From an uncultured Atopobiaceae bacterium (GTDB lineage Bacteria; Actinomycetota; Coriobacteriia; Coriobacteriales; Atopobiaceae): a DNA stretch of 39,044 bases. Position numbers and translations under genes: made by a program. The notes beneath the pieces were generated by a model that saw only the letters and a program-made list of their open reading frames with translations, had not been told where the DNA came from and searched no databases. The number at the start of each line of letters is the position of its first letter. The first letter of the stretch is position 1. Shown here in pieces: positions 1-7,895 of this stretch. The DNA lies in assembly GCA_944320385.1 (NCBI GenBank), contig CALUHH010000022.1, positions 1-39,044 on the forward strand, written 5' to 3'.

Positions 1-80
1 GCTGGATGAGCCCGATGCAGTACCGGAGGAGCCTGGGACTGGCGGCGTAGCCGGTCCAAAGAAATGTCCGCACCCCCCCA
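1..80 (+). mobile_element. Right end of an IS3-family insertion sequence
   Basis: After the transposase stop there are 30 bases ending TGTCCGCACCCCCCCA at about position 80. IS3-family elements end in a terminal inverted repeat with a 5'-TG...CA-3' border, and the CA at 79-80 would fit that border. The left end lies outside the window, so the inverted repeat and target duplication cannot be confirmed. The element abuts the palindrome at 78-135. Confidence 0.5.
3..50 (+). CDS. IS3-family transposase (orfB), C-terminal end only
   Basis: The first bases read in frame 3 as WMSPMQYRRSLGLAA followed by a stop at 48-50. The YMSP.QYRRSLGL ending is the usual C-terminus of the DDE integrase-type transposase (orfB) of IS3-family insertion sequences. 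Only the last 15 residues lie in the window, so the catalytic DDE residues cannot be checked. The identification rests on this short tail and on the IS-like end that follows it. Confidence 0.72.
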   Translation, partial: WMSPMQYRRSLGLAA

Positions 81-135
81 GCGTCAGGTTATATTGTCAA
101 CTCGGCGCCGAGTTGACAATATAACCTGACGCTGG
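78..135. promoter_or_regulatory. Perfect 58-bp palindrome upstream of the redox cluster
   Basis: Two 29-base arms meet with no spacer at 106/107. The centre reads AACTCGGCGCCGAGTT, flanked by TTGTC/GACAA and TATA/TATA. The right arm contains TTGACA at 113-118, a perfect -35 hexamer, but no convincing -10 box stands 17 bases downstream. It could be a cruciform-forming operator for the gene at 272, the terminator of a gene interrupted by the IS, or a hairpin targeted by the IS. The symmetry is seen directly; the role is inferred. Confidence 0.6.
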
Positions 136-271
136 TGTCAACCCCGTCCGACCCAATGTGCAATCGCACAGACACGTTCTTCTCGCCCGGGCGTTTATCA
201 AACGTCAGCCTAACGGGTTTGCCCATACGCTTTTCCCAACGGAACCCAAGCCGGAGAGGAAAGGGGTCGCC

Positions 272-1240
272 ATGACCAAGATCGTGGGCGTTTCGTTTGG
301 CACCAAGAACGGCAACAACGACTGCATCTGCAAGGAGGTGCTCAAGGCCTGCCAGGAGGAGGGCTGCGAGATCGAGTTCATCCGCGCGATGGACCTCGAC
401 ATCAAGCACTGCACCGGCTGCATCACCTGCGTCAAGATGCTCATGAGCGGCACCAAGAACATGTGCGTCCACAAGGACGACTTCGACTGGCTGGCCTTCG
501 AGATGTTCAACGCCGACGGCGTCATCATGGTCGACCCGATCTTCGAGACCGGCGCCTCGGGCCTGTTCCACACCATCATGGACCGCTTCGGGCCCCGCAT
601 GGACACCGGCAACAACTTTATCGGCACCCAGATCGCCCGGGGCCGTCTTGCCCAGGGCGGCGACGCGGCCAAGGGCGTCGAGGTGCCCAACCCCGCGATC
701 ATGAGCCCCAAGGTCGTCTCCTACATCGGCATCGGCGGCTCCGACTGGGGCACCCACGTCCAGTCCGAGCACCAGCTCCAGGCCATGACCCCCAGCTGGA
801 AGGTCATCGACAACGAGTGGGTCGCCTGGTCCAAGACCGCCCTCATGGACGATAGCCTGATCGAGCGCGCGCACCAGATCGGCGTCAACCTGGCCAACGC
901 CGCCAAGGACATCGAGCACGCCACCTACCAGGGCAAGCCCGGCATCTGCCCGCACTGCAACTGCAACGACTTCTACCTCGTCCCCGGCGAGAACCGCGCC
1001 ATCTGCTGCGTCTGCGGCCTCGAGGGCACCGTGTCCGTGGAGGACGGCGTCGTCAAGGTCACCTACGCCGACGAGGACCTGCACAAGGCCCACGACATCC
1101 AGTCCGGCAAGGAGATCCACGGCAAGGACATCGCCGAGAACGAGGGCAAGCTCGCGGAGATGAAGAAGACCCAGGCCTACAAGGACCGCGTCGCCTACTA
1201 CCGCGACCTCATCCAGCCCACCATGCCGCCGCGCGCGTAA
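272..1240 (+). CDS. Flavodoxin-fold NAD(P)H/FMN reductase with Isf-type cysteines and a zinc ribbon
   Basis: This 322-aa protein begins like the NADPH-dependent FMN reductase and iron-sulfur flavoprotein (Isf) family (MTKIVGVSFGTKNGNND). The compact cysteine set C47-x2-C50-x2-C53-x11-C65 resembles the Isf motif that holds a [4Fe-4S] cluster next to FMN. A C-terminal CxxC...CxxC pair (C226, C229, C245, C248) looks like a rubredoxin or zinc-ribbon knuckle. It probably moves electrons between a nicotinamide or ferredoxin donor and a partner enzyme in the cytoplasm. The start at 272 is chosen because GAGAGGAAAGG precedes it and because the flavodoxin fold starts there; longer upstream frames lack both. 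It is paralogous to the gene at 8373. It opens the redox cluster, and a terminator follows it, so it may be its own transcription unit. The substrate is unknown. Confidence 0.75.
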   Translation: MTKIVGVSFGTKNGNNDCICKEVLKACQEEGCEIEFIRAMDLDIKHCTGCITCVKMLMSGTKNMCVHKDDFDWLAFEMFNADGVIMVDPIFETGASGLFHTIMDRFGPRMDTGNNFIGTQIARGRLAQGGDAAKGVEVPNPAIMSPKVVSYIGIGGSDWGTHVQSEHQLQAMTPSWKVIDNEWVAWSKTALMDDSLIERAHQIGVNLANAAKDIEHATYQGKPGICPHCNCNDFYLVPGENRAICCVCGLEGTVSVEDGVVKVTYADEDLHKAHDIQSGKEIHGKDIAENEGKLAEMKKTQAYKDRVAYYRDLIQPTMPPRA

Positions 1241-1254
1241 CGCGTCTCTCGGAG

Positions 1255-1309
1255 CGAGAAGAACGTGGTCTTGGGACCCGGCCGCAGCCGCGCGGCCGGG
1301 TCCTTCTCG
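1255..1309 (+). terminator. GC-rich hairpin with CTTCTCG tail
   Basis: The 12-bp perfect arms GGACCCGGCCGC (1274-1285) and GCGGCCGGGTCC (1292-1303) have a 6-base loop. The tail is pyrimidine-rich (TTCTCG) rather than a run of T. An outer pair, CGAGAAG (1255-1261) and CTTCTCG (1303-1309), extends the symmetry. It ends the gene at 272-1240. Confidence 0.72.
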
Positions 1310-1373
1310 TCTGGGGCGCCCTTCTTGCCGCCGCGCCGCGCCGCGTCTGACGCCGGCGTCCCGTCCGCCATGG

Positions 1374-1512
1374 TCTCATTGCACAAACCCTGTGGGACAT
1401 TTTGCCCCGATATGTTGTGCGCGCACATTGTTGGCGCGGGCGGCCTGCGCGAAGGTGTACTCGTGCAAGAAGGTGCCGAACAAGGCATGGCAGCAGATAG
1501 AGGAGGATTCGC
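1374..1512 (+). promoter_or_regulatory. Leader of the FAD oxidoreductase gene with TGTGCGCGCACA palindrome
   Basis: A 12-bp palindrome TGTGCGCGCACA lies at 1416-1427, and a related split site TGTGC-n4-GCACA lies at 157-170 upstream of the first reductase. The shared half-site suggests that one regulator could act on both, perhaps the PucR or TetR protein encoded nearby. AGGAGG at 1501-1506 is the ribosome-binding site of the gene at 1513. No clear -35/-10 pair was found. Confidence 0.35.
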
Positions 1513-2997
1513 ATGAAGCAGCTTGAGACCGACGTCGTCGTCGTTGCGGCGGGCCTTTCCGGCCTGGCCGCGTCCGTGGCGGCCGCCGAGAGCGGCGCGA
1601 GGGTCATCACCCTCGAGAAGGCGTCCAACACCGGCGGCGCCGCCAACATGGGCATGGGCCCGGCCGCAGCCGGCTCGCCCCTGCAGAAGGCCTCGATGAT
1701 CGAGGTCACCCCCGGCGAGCTCTTCCGTCGTCACATGTTCTACACCCACTACCAGGTCGACGCCCGCCTCGTGCGCGACTACTACTTCAAGAGCGGCGAC
1801 ACCATCCAGTGGCTCATGGACATGGGCGTCGAGTTCAACAGCGTCCGCCCGGCGTTCCGCGCCCGCGAGCGCACCCGCGCCTACGCCGACGGCGAGTACA
1901 CCTGGCACGTCGTCCAGCCCGAGGACGGCTCCGAGCCCGGCCCGCGCGCCGCGACCACGATGACCAAGCGCATGACCGAGCGCGCCCAGGAGCTGGGCGT
2001 CGAGTTCATGCTCGAGTGCCCCGGCACCGGGCTCATCACCAACGACGAGGGCGCCGTGGTGGGCGTCACCGCCAAGGACAAGAACGGCGAGGAGTACGAG
2101 ATCTCCTGCTCCTCGGTCATCGTCGCCACCGGCGGCTTTGGCCACAACACCGAGATGATCAAGGAGACCATCGGCCTCGACTGGGGCAAGAACCTCTTCT
2201 CCTTTGCCATCCCGGGCATGGACGGCGACGGCCTCAACATGTGCCACGCCGTGGGCGCCGGCCACACCCCGGTCTCCATGGAGATGATGTACCAGATCCC
2301 CGACAACATGAACCACTTCTACGTCGAGGGTGCCTTCCGCCAGCCCTGCTACTGGTGCAACCGCCTGGGCGAGCGCTTCATGCCCGAGGACGAGATCTTC
2401 AACACCACCTTCGTGGGCAACGCGATCAACCACCTGCCGGGCAAGGTCGCCTTTGCGATCTTTGACTCCAAGATGCTCAAGCACTGGAAGAAGGACGGCC
2501 CGGACATCGTCTCCCACGTCCACCCGCACGACCTCTACGAGGGCTTCGACGAGCAGTGGGAGCGCGACCTCGCCGACGGCTACGAGGCCATCTGCCAGGC
2601 CGACACCCTCGAGGAGCTCGCCGAGAAGGCCGGCATCGACGTCGACGGCCTCATCGCCAACGTCGAGGAGTACAACGAGATGTGCGCCAACGGCTGGGAC
2701 GAGATCTTCGAGAAGGAGCGCGAGTTCATGCAGCCGCTCGAGAAGGGCCCGTTCTACTGCTGCAAGCAGTACATCGGCGCCTACGGCACCCTGGGCGGCG
2801 TGCTGATCAACCACAACATGGAGGTCATGACCGACGACTACAAGGTCATCCCCGGCCTCTACTGCGTGGGCACCGACGCCTGCACCATCTACGGCGACTC
2901 CTACAACTACTGCATCCCGGGCAACACCATGGGCTTCTGCCTCAACTCCGGGCGCATCGCCGGCGAGAACGCCGCCGCCAAGCTGTTCGAGTACTAG
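1513..2997 (+). CDS. FAD-dependent oxidoreductase, fumarate reductase/ketosteroid dehydrogenase superfamily
   Basis: This 494-aa flavoprotein has an N-terminal FAD-binding strand (VVVVAAGLSGLAA, residues 8-20, with Ala in place of the first Gly of GxGxxG). It continues LEKASNTGGAANMG, the usual second FAD contact, and ends with a GLYCVGTDA...GRIAGENAA cap of the fumarate reductase flavoprotein/3-ketosteroid dehydrogenase superfamily. There is no Tat or Sec signal and no haem domain, so it should act in the cytoplasm. The arginine and histidine positions that bind dicarboxylates in fumarate and urocanate reductases are replaced by a Tyr/Cys-rich stretch (GDSYNYCIPGNTMGF), so the substrate is probably not fumarate. 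AGGAGG stands just upstream of the ATG. The next two genes encode a likely electron-supply complex. A C=C or enone reduction is the most likely reaction; this is inference. Confidence 0.8.
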   Translation: MKQLETDVVVVAAGLSGLAASVAAAESGARVITLEKASNTGGAANMGMGPAAAGSPLQKASMIEVTPGELFRRHMFYTHYQVDARLVRDYYFKSGDTIQWLMDMGVEFNSVRPAFRARERTRAYADGEYTWHVVQPEDGSEPGPRAATTMTKRMTERAQELGVEFMLECPGTGLITNDEGAVVGVTAKDKNGEEYEISCSSVIVATGGFGHNTEMIKETIGLDWGKNLFSFAIPGMDGDGLNMCHAVGAGHTPVSMEMMYQIPDNMNHFYVEGAFRQPCYWCNRLGERFMPEDEIFNTTFVGNAINHLPGKVAFAIFDSKMLKHWKKDGPDIVSHVHPHDLYEGFDEQWERDLADGYEAICQADTLEELAEKAGIDVDGLIANVEEYNEMCANGWDEIFEKEREFMQPLEKGPFYCCKQYIGAYGTLGGVLINHNMEVMTDDYKVIPGLYCVGTDACTIYGDSYNYCIPGNTMGFCLNSGRIAGENAAAKLFEY

Positions 2998-3006
2998 TTC
3001 CGTGAC

Positions 3007-3032
3007 GCGCGGGGCCCCGCAGGGCCCCGCGC
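3007..3032 (+). terminator. Strong GC hairpin after the FAD oxidoreductase
   Basis: The 11-bp perfect arms GCGCGGGGCCC and GGGCCCCGCGC are separated by CGCA. There is no T-tract. The hairpin lies just after the stop codon at 2997 and before a second hairpin, so it may end or attenuate the transcript. Confidence 0.6.
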
Positions 3033-3048
3033 CCAGGCCGCGGAGAGG

Positions 3049-3108
3049 CGAGAAGGACGCGGGCTTGCGGACTGTCGAAGGGGGAGCCGCGAGCCCGCGT
3101 CCTTCTCG
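3049..3108 (+). terminator. Long inverted repeat built on the CGAGAAGGACG motif
   Basis: The 17-bp perfect arms CGAGAAGGACGCGGGCT (3049-3065) and its complement (3092-3108) are extended inward by GCGG/CCGC after one mismatch. The right arm ends CGTCCTTCTCG, the same pyrimidine tail as the hairpin at 1255. It sits 29 bases before the GTG start at 3138 and may reduce transcription into the downstream redox genes. Confidence 0.6.
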
Positions 3109-3137
3109 GCGCGGCACGATCTGACAGAGGGGGTCAT

Positions 3138-5264
3138 GTGAAGCTCACGATCAACGGCCAGGAGGTCGAGGCGCGCGAGGGGCAGTCGGTCCTGGACGCC
3201 GCGCTCGACGCCGGCATCTTCATCCCGCACCTCTGCAAGCACCCGGACCTCGAGGCCGTGGGCGGCTGCCGCCTGTGCATGGTCGAGGTCGACGGCGCGG
3301 AGGAGCCCGTGTGCGCCTGCAAGACGCAGGTGCGCGAGGGCATGCAGGTCAACGTCAACGGCGAGCGCGCGGACCGCGTGCGCCGCATGGCGATGGAGCT
3401 CATCCTCGCCACGCACCCGACCGACTGCACCGGCTGCCCCAAGTACGGCACGTGCGAGCTGCAGTCCATGTACCAGTACATGGGCGTCTCGCCCACGCGC
3501 TGGCGCGTCAAGAGCCGCCCCGTCGCCACCGACGAGTCCAACCCGCTCATCACGCACATGTTCACGCGCTGCATCCGCTGCGGTCGCTGCGTGCGCGCCT
3601 GCCGCGAGCTGCGCGGCGTCGGCGTCCTGGACTACCAGCACACCGAGGAGGGCATCCGCATCGGCACCGACGGGTCGGTCTCGCTCGAGGAGGCGGGCTG
3701 CCGCTTCTGCGGCGCGTGCATCGAGGTCTGCCCCACGGGCTCGATCATCGACGTGCTCTCCCGCGCCCACGACGACCGCACCCGCGAGGACAACGTCGTG
3801 CCCTGCCGCTTTGGCTGCCCGGCGCACATCGACATCCCGCGCTACCTGCGCCACGTGCGCGACGGAGAGTGGGAGGCCGCCACGGCCGTCGTGCGCGAGA
3901 AGGTCCCGTTCCCCGAGACCCTCGGCACCATCTGCAACCACAACTGCGAGAGCGAGTGCAAGCGCAACGACCTGACCGCGCCGCTCTCGGTCTGCCGCCT
4001 CAAGCGCGCCGCCGCGGTGCGCGACACCGGCGAGTGGAAGAGCCGCGTGCGCCACGAGCCGCTCACCGGCAAGAGGGTCGCCGTCGTGGGCGCCGGCCCC
4101 GCGGGCCTCACCGCGGCCCTGTTCCTGGCCGAGAAGGGCCATCTGGTCACGGTCTTCGAGGCAAACGAGAAGGTCGGCGGCCAGCTGCGCTACGGCATCC
4201 CCGCCTACCGCCTGCCCGACGCCACGGTCGACCACGAGGTCGACATCATCCGCGAGATCTCCCAGGGCACCGACGCCGACCCCCGCATCGACATCCGCTG
4301 CGGCGAGCGCGTGGCCGACCCCAAGGCGCTTCTCGGCGAGGGCTATGACGCCGTGCTCGTGGCCGTGGGCACCCACGTGGGCACGCGCCTGCCGATGGAG
4401 GGTGCCGACCTCGAGGGCGTCTACGTGAACACCGACTTCCTCAAGGCCGCCCGCACCGGCGCGCCGCTCGACGTCACCGGCACGGTCGTCGTGCTCGGCG
4501 GCGGCAACGTCGCCTACGACTGCGCCCGCACCGCCGTGCGCCTGGGCGCCGAGAAGGTCGACGTGGCCTGCCTCGAGTCGCGCGCCTTGATGACGTCGAC
4601 CCCGGAGGAGCGCGAGGAGGCCGCCGAGGAGGGCGTGGAGCTCCACGACGCCTATGCGTTCACCTCCCTCAACGAGTCCGAGCCCGGCTCCGGCCGCGTG
4701 GGCTCGGTCACGATCCACAAGATCGAGCGCTTCTACTTTGACGAGAACCACCGCGCGGTGACCGAGCTCGTCGAGGGCGGCGAGCTCACGATCCCGGCCG
4801 ACCACGTCATCTTTGCCGTGGGCCAGAAGCCGGAGGGCACCGAGGAGATGGGCCTCGAGCTCACGCACGGCCCCTACATCGTGGCCGACGCCGAGCTCGC
4901 CACGAGCGTCGAGGGCGTCTGGGCCGCGGGTGACTGCGTCACCGGCACCAAGTCGGTCATCGCCGCCATCGAGCAGGGCCGCGAGGCCGCGAGCTCGATC
5001 GACCGCTACCTCGGCGGCGACGGCGACATCACGGCCGAGCTGCTCGACGCCGACGTCCCCGAGCAGCGCATCGGCAAGGTCCCCGAGGGCTTCTACGGCG
5101 GGCGCGTCGAGCCCCAGATCGGCCCGGCGGAGGAGCGCGCGCACACCTTCGACGTCTTCGAGTGCCCGTTCACCGAGGACGAGGCCAAGTGCGAGGCGTC
5201 CCGCTGCCTGCAGTGCGACCTGCGCCTGACCCTGCACACCCCGCGCCTGTGGAACGAGTACTAG
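3138..5264 (+). CDS. NuoG-like iron-sulfur / GltD-like NAD(P)H oxidoreductase fusion
   Basis: This 708-aa protein joins two modules. The N-terminus matches the NuoG/Fe-hydrogenase electron-entry domain: a [2Fe-2S] set (C33, C44, C47, C59/C61), a His-Cys cluster site (H93, C97, C100, C106) and two [4Fe-4S] sets (C145, C148, C151, C155; C188, C191, C194, C198). From about residue 222 it matches the glutamate synthase small subunit/NfnB type, with an N-terminal Cys-rich Fe-S part, an FAD site VAVVGAGPAG (314-323) and an NAD(P)H site GGGNVA (454-459). A final CEASRCLQC segment adds cysteines. The start is GTG, because the overlapping ATG at 3136 is followed at once by a stop; AGAGGGGG precedes it. 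It probably takes electrons from NAD(P)H and passes them through Fe-S clusters to the FAD reductase at 1513 and to the ferredoxin-like protein encoded next. Confidence 0.82.
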   Translation: MKLTINGQEVEAREGQSVLDAALDAGIFIPHLCKHPDLEAVGGCRLCMVEVDGAEEPVCACKTQVREGMQVNVNGERADRVRRMAMELILATHPTDCTGCPKYGTCELQSMYQYMGVSPTRWRVKSRPVATDESNPLITHMFTRCIRCGRCVRACRELRGVGVLDYQHTEEGIRIGTDGSVSLEEAGCRFCGACIEVCPTGSIIDVLSRAHDDRTREDNVVPCRFGCPAHIDIPRYLRHVRDGEWEAATAVVREKVPFPETLGTICNHNCESECKRNDLTAPLSVCRLKRAAAVRDTGEWKSRVRHEPLTGKRVAVVGAGPAGLTAALFLAEKGHLVTVFEANEKVGGQLRYGIPAYRLPDATVDHEVDIIREISQGTDADPRIDIRCGERVADPKALLGEGYDAVLVAVGTHVGTRLPMEGADLEGVYVNTDFLKAARTGAPLDVTGTVVVLGGGNVAYDCARTAVRLGAEKVDVACLESRALMTSTPEEREEAAEEGVELHDAYAFTSLNESEPGSGRVGSVTIHKIERFYFDENHRAVTELVEGGELTIPADHVIFAVGQKPEGTEEMGLELTHGPYIVADAELATSVEGVWAAGDCVTGTKSVIAAIEQGREAASSIDRYLGGDGDITAELLDADVPEQRIGKVPEGFYGGRVEPQIGPAEERAHTFDVFECPFTEDEAKCEASRCLQCDLRLTLHTPRLWNEY

Positions 5265-5278
5265 GAAGGGAGCGAGAA

Positions 5279-6364
5279 ATGACGACGATTGTTAGCTTCA
5301 TGCCGACCTACGCGGCGGCCCCCGTCTCCCTTCACCTCCTGAAGGCCGACGTCGAGGGCGCAGCCGAGAAGATCTCCGGCCTCGGGGGAGAGGTGGCGGT
5401 CCTCGTGCCGTCGACCGAGCCCGAGCTCGCTGCGCGCCTGCGCGAGCTTCTCGGCGACGCGGCGCGCGTGGTCGAGGCGGATCCGTCCCTCGGCTTCGTC
5501 TATGCCAACGACACCGCCTGCGCCTGCGTGCTGGCGGGCGAGAAGCCCCTGCCCTCCGAGGTCACCGGCACCACGCCCGAGCTGCGGCTCGTTGCCGGCG
5601 CCGAGCTCCTCGGCGCCGAGGGGTCCCGCTGGACCTGGATCGAGGGCGCCGACGCCCCCGTCGAGCTGCCGGCCTCCACGACCGTGGGCGAGCTCGTCGC
5701 GGCCTCCGGCGTGACCGACGCCAAGGCCGTCTACGTGGGATACCCGACCGGCGCGTTCTTCTCGGCCTCCGACGCGGACGCCGCCGTGGAGCTCGGCAGC
5801 GACTACGTGCGCGTGTACGGCCAGACGTCGTGCATGGCGAGCGCGCTCGACCAGGTGTGCCAGCTCTACCGGCGCGAGACCTGCGGCCGCTGCGTCTTTG
5901 GCCATGAGGGAGGCCACCAGGTCGCCCAGATCGCGAGCGACATCTGCCGCAAGAAGGGCAAGGCGTCCGACGTTGCGCTGCTGCGCGACCTCTGCCCGGT
6001 CATGGAGACCCAGAGCCTCTGCGAGATGGGCCGCGTCATGGCGCGCACCGTGCTCTCCGCGCTCGACGCCTTTGGCGACGAGATCGAGCAGCACTTCACC
6101 AAGAAGGTCTGCCCGGCGGGGGAGTGCAGGGCCTACATGACCTATCACATCCTGCCGACCAAGTGCGTGGGCTGCGGCGAGTGCGTCGACGCCTGCGAGG
6201 ACGAGGCCATCCTCGGCAAGCCGCGCTTCATCCACGTGATCGACCAGAAGGCGTGCACGCAGTGCGGCAAGTGCGTGAGCGCCTGCGACGAGGAGGCCAT
6301 CATCATGGCCGGCGCCGACAAGCCGCGCACCCCGCCGCGCCCGATCCCCATCCGCAAGCGCTAA
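5279..6364 (+). CDS. Shortened NuoF-like protein with C-terminal 2[4Fe-4S] ferredoxin domain
   Basis: This 361-aa protein keeps the C-terminal half of NuoF/HymB: an SLBB-like stretch (about 130-190), a cluster region starting ETCGRCVFG (200-208), and the CPAGECRAYMTYHI linker. Two ferredoxin motifs follow (C296, C299, C302, C306 and C326, C329, C332, C336). The FMN- and NADH-binding Rossmann region of NuoF is absent; residues 1-120 match nothing I recognise. The third cysteine of the usual CxxCxxC N3 site is Gly208. It therefore probably acts as an electron relay and not as an NADH dehydrogenase. It starts 14 bases after its neighbour, with GGAAGGGAGCGAG as ribosome-binding site, so the two are co-transcribed. 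It ends the redox operon before the terminator at 6407. Confidence 0.75.
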   Translation: MTTIVSFMPTYAAAPVSLHLLKADVEGAAEKISGLGGEVAVLVPSTEPELAARLRELLGDAARVVEADPSLGFVYANDTACACVLAGEKPLPSEVTGTTPELRLVAGAELLGAEGSRWTWIEGADAPVELPASTTVGELVAASGVTDAKAVYVGYPTGAFFSASDADAAVELGSDYVRVYGQTSCMASALDQVCQLYRRETCGRCVFGHEGGHQVAQIASDICRKKGKASDVALLRDLCPVMETQSLCEMGRVMARTVLSALDAFGDEIEQHFTKKVCPAGECRAYMTYHILPTKCVGCGECVDACEDEAILGKPRFIHVIDQKACTQCGKCVSACDEEAIIMAGADKPRTPPRPIPIRKR

Positions 6365-6372
6365 CTGTCAGT

Positions 6373-6386
6373 TGGGGACAGTCCCC
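6373..6386. repeat. TGGGGACAGTCCCC short palindromic repeat
   Basis: The sequence GGGGACAGTCCCC has 6-bp arms around one central base. The same core recurs at 9386, 13472 and 20801-20855, always between genes or at gene ends. It is seen here directly as a dispersed palindrome; its function is unknown. Confidence 0.6.
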
Positions 6387-6406
6387 ATTTTACAGACGAC
6401 GTCCCT

Positions 6407-6436
6407 GGGCCGCCTCCCCCGAGGCGGCCCGTTTTG
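6407..6436 (+). terminator. Rho-independent terminator of the redox operon
   Basis: The 10-bp perfect stem GGGCCGCCTC / GAGGCGGCCC has a CCCC loop and is followed by GTTTTG. It lies 42 bases after the stop of the NuoF-like gene. Confidence 0.88.
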
Positions 6437-6450
6437 TTGTCGGGGTCTGC

Positions 6451-6631
6451 ACGTTCTTCTCGCCTCAAAAGAACCCCTGGTGCCGGATTTCCGAGAAATG
6501 CGTGAATCGGTGCCGGATTTCCGCCATATGCGTACGGCGGACACGCATATGGCCGGATTTTGGCACCGATATACGCAGATGGCGGAAATCAGGCACCAGG
6601 GGTTTCGTGACGCACCAAGCGAGAAGGACGT
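6451..6631. repeat. 129-bp palindromic element (copy 1) bracketed by inverted GGCGAGAAGRACGT motifs
   Basis: The core at 6474-6602 begins CCCCTGGTGCCGGATTTCCG and ends with the near complement CGGAAATCAGGCACCAGGGG. Inside are further copies of TGCCGGATTTCCG and CATATGCG. Outside stand ACGTTCTTCTCGCC (6451-6464) and AGCGAGAAGGACGT (6618-6631), pointing in opposite directions. A second 129-bp copy lies at 7896-8024 in the other orientation. The remaining sequence of this 502-base gap (6632-6866) shows no gene. Confidence 0.85.
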
Positions 6632-6866
6632 GCGTGCAGCACGGCGCCCCATTGTGCGCCCCGCGACGCGTCGAGGCACCGCTCGGCCCGCCCGCGGCCG
6701 AACTGATGCCGCTCGCGGAATATCTGCGTGCAAAACCGCGGAGCACCTCGCACTCAGCGCTGCCCACACCTCATCTACCTGCGTCTTCTTTGAACGTCCC
6801 AACGCGTGCAGCTTCGTTACAGCTCGCTGGCAGACGCCGCGGCCGACGTGGCGCTACCGTTGGGGG

Positions 6867-7892
6867 ATGGACATCGTGCTCTCGCATATCGACGCCCTCG
6901 AGGCGATGAGGAAGCCGTACTTTCCCTCACGCCTTGCGAGGGCGGAGCTCTGCCCGACGGAGCTGCCCCGCCACATGCCCCTTCTCGGCGAGGTGCGCGA
7001 GGCCCTGAACGTCTGCCCGCAGCTCGCAGGCGCCACTACGCCGCTCCACGTGCTGGTGGACGCCTCGTGTCACCGCCATGTGAGCCCGGTCGCTATCGCG
7101 CACTCATGCACCGCTGAGCTCCCCGCCGGATCGCTCGTCGAGCTCATGCCCGGGGTCCGCTGCAGCTCGCCAGCCCTTCTCTGCGTGCAGATGGCGCCGC
7201 ACCTCACCGCGAGCGAGCTCACGCTACTTCTGTCGGAGATGCTGGGGACCTATGCTCTGAGCGAGAGCTCTGACCGCGGCATGGAGAAGCGCAAGGCCCC
7301 GCTGCTGACGCGCGCGACCCTCGGCGCCTATCTCGAGAAGCTCGGGAGGTTCAAGGGGGCGGCCGTCGTGCGCGATGCCCTGGGACGCGTTCCCGAGCGC
7401 GCGGCGTCACCCATGGAGGCCAAGCTCTTCATACGCGCCACGAGCCGCTTCGCCTCCGGAGGCTACCGCCTCGGGGAGGTTGCGCTCAATGACTCCGTGC
7501 GGCTCGAGGTGCTTTCCGGCGAGGTGGGCGAGCTGCGGGTGCGCAAGCCCGACCTGCTGCTGCTCGCACCGGAGGGCAGGGCGGAAGCGGGGTCGTTCCG
7601 CGGCGTCGCCTTTGACTACTACGGAGACTGGCACACAAAGCCGGAGCAGGTCAAGCGGGACACCGACCGCGCGAACGAGTTCCTTGCCCACGACTTCAAG
7701 GACTATGTGCTCTGGAAAGAGAACTACGACGACATCGACTACATGGACGGTGTCATGGCGCGGGCGCGCCGCGACATCGGCCTGCCGGAGCGCAAAGTCT
7801 CTGTCAGGCGCGCGCGGGAGGAGCGCGCCGCGCGGGTGGCGCTTTGGAAGGAGCTCGAGGGCATTGACGGGACCCACTGGAGCGGGTTTTGA
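6867..7892 (+). CDS. Hypothetical protein with DUF559/Vsr-like endonuclease fold
   Basis: This 341-aa protein has a C-terminal block FDYYGDWHTKPEQVKRDTDRANEFL (about residues 250-275, given here as its key positions: Asp-Tyr-Tyr-Gly-x-x-His, then D..R). This resembles the (E/D)xDG..H...D..R core of DUF559 and Vsr-type nucleases. The middle (SPALLCVQMAPHLTASELT) resembles a region found with that fold in coriobacterial proteins. The start at 6867 is chosen because the frame upstream is only repeat sequence and an unlikely extension; GGGGGATG is a poor ribosome site, and CTACCGT just upstream could be a -10 box of a leaderless message. It stands alone between two inverted copies of the 129-bp repeat. 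Its function is unknown; nuclease activity is an inference from weak motif likeness. Confidence 0.6.
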   Translation: MDIVLSHIDALEAMRKPYFPSRLARAELCPTELPRHMPLLGEVREALNVCPQLAGATTPLHVLVDASCHRHVSPVAIAHSCTAELPAGSLVELMPGVRCSSPALLCVQMAPHLTASELTLLLSEMLGTYALSESSDRGMEKRKAPLLTRATLGAYLEKLGRFKGAAVVRDALGRVPERAASPMEAKLFIRATSRFASGGYRLGEVALNDSVRLEVLSGEVGELRVRKPDLLLLAPEGRAEAGSFRGVAFDYYGDWHTKPEQVKRDTDRANEFLAHDFKDYVLWKENYDDIDYMDGVMARARRDIGLPERKVSVRRAREERAARVALWKELEGIDGTHWSGF

Positions 7893-7895
7893 AAA

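Noticed and set aside
158..271. 38-residue N-terminal extension of the first flavoprotein
   Set aside because: No ribosome site and no homology. The flavodoxin fold starts at 272 behind a good ribosome site.
3136..3138. ATG as the start of the NuoG-like gene
   Set aside because: It is followed at once by TGA. GTG at 3138 gives the full ferredoxin N-terminus.
6372..6866. N-terminal extension of the DUF559-like gene through the 129-bp repeat
   Set aside because: The frame crosses a terminator and repeat, giving PDFR.MR-type repeated residues, with no ribosome site at its start.
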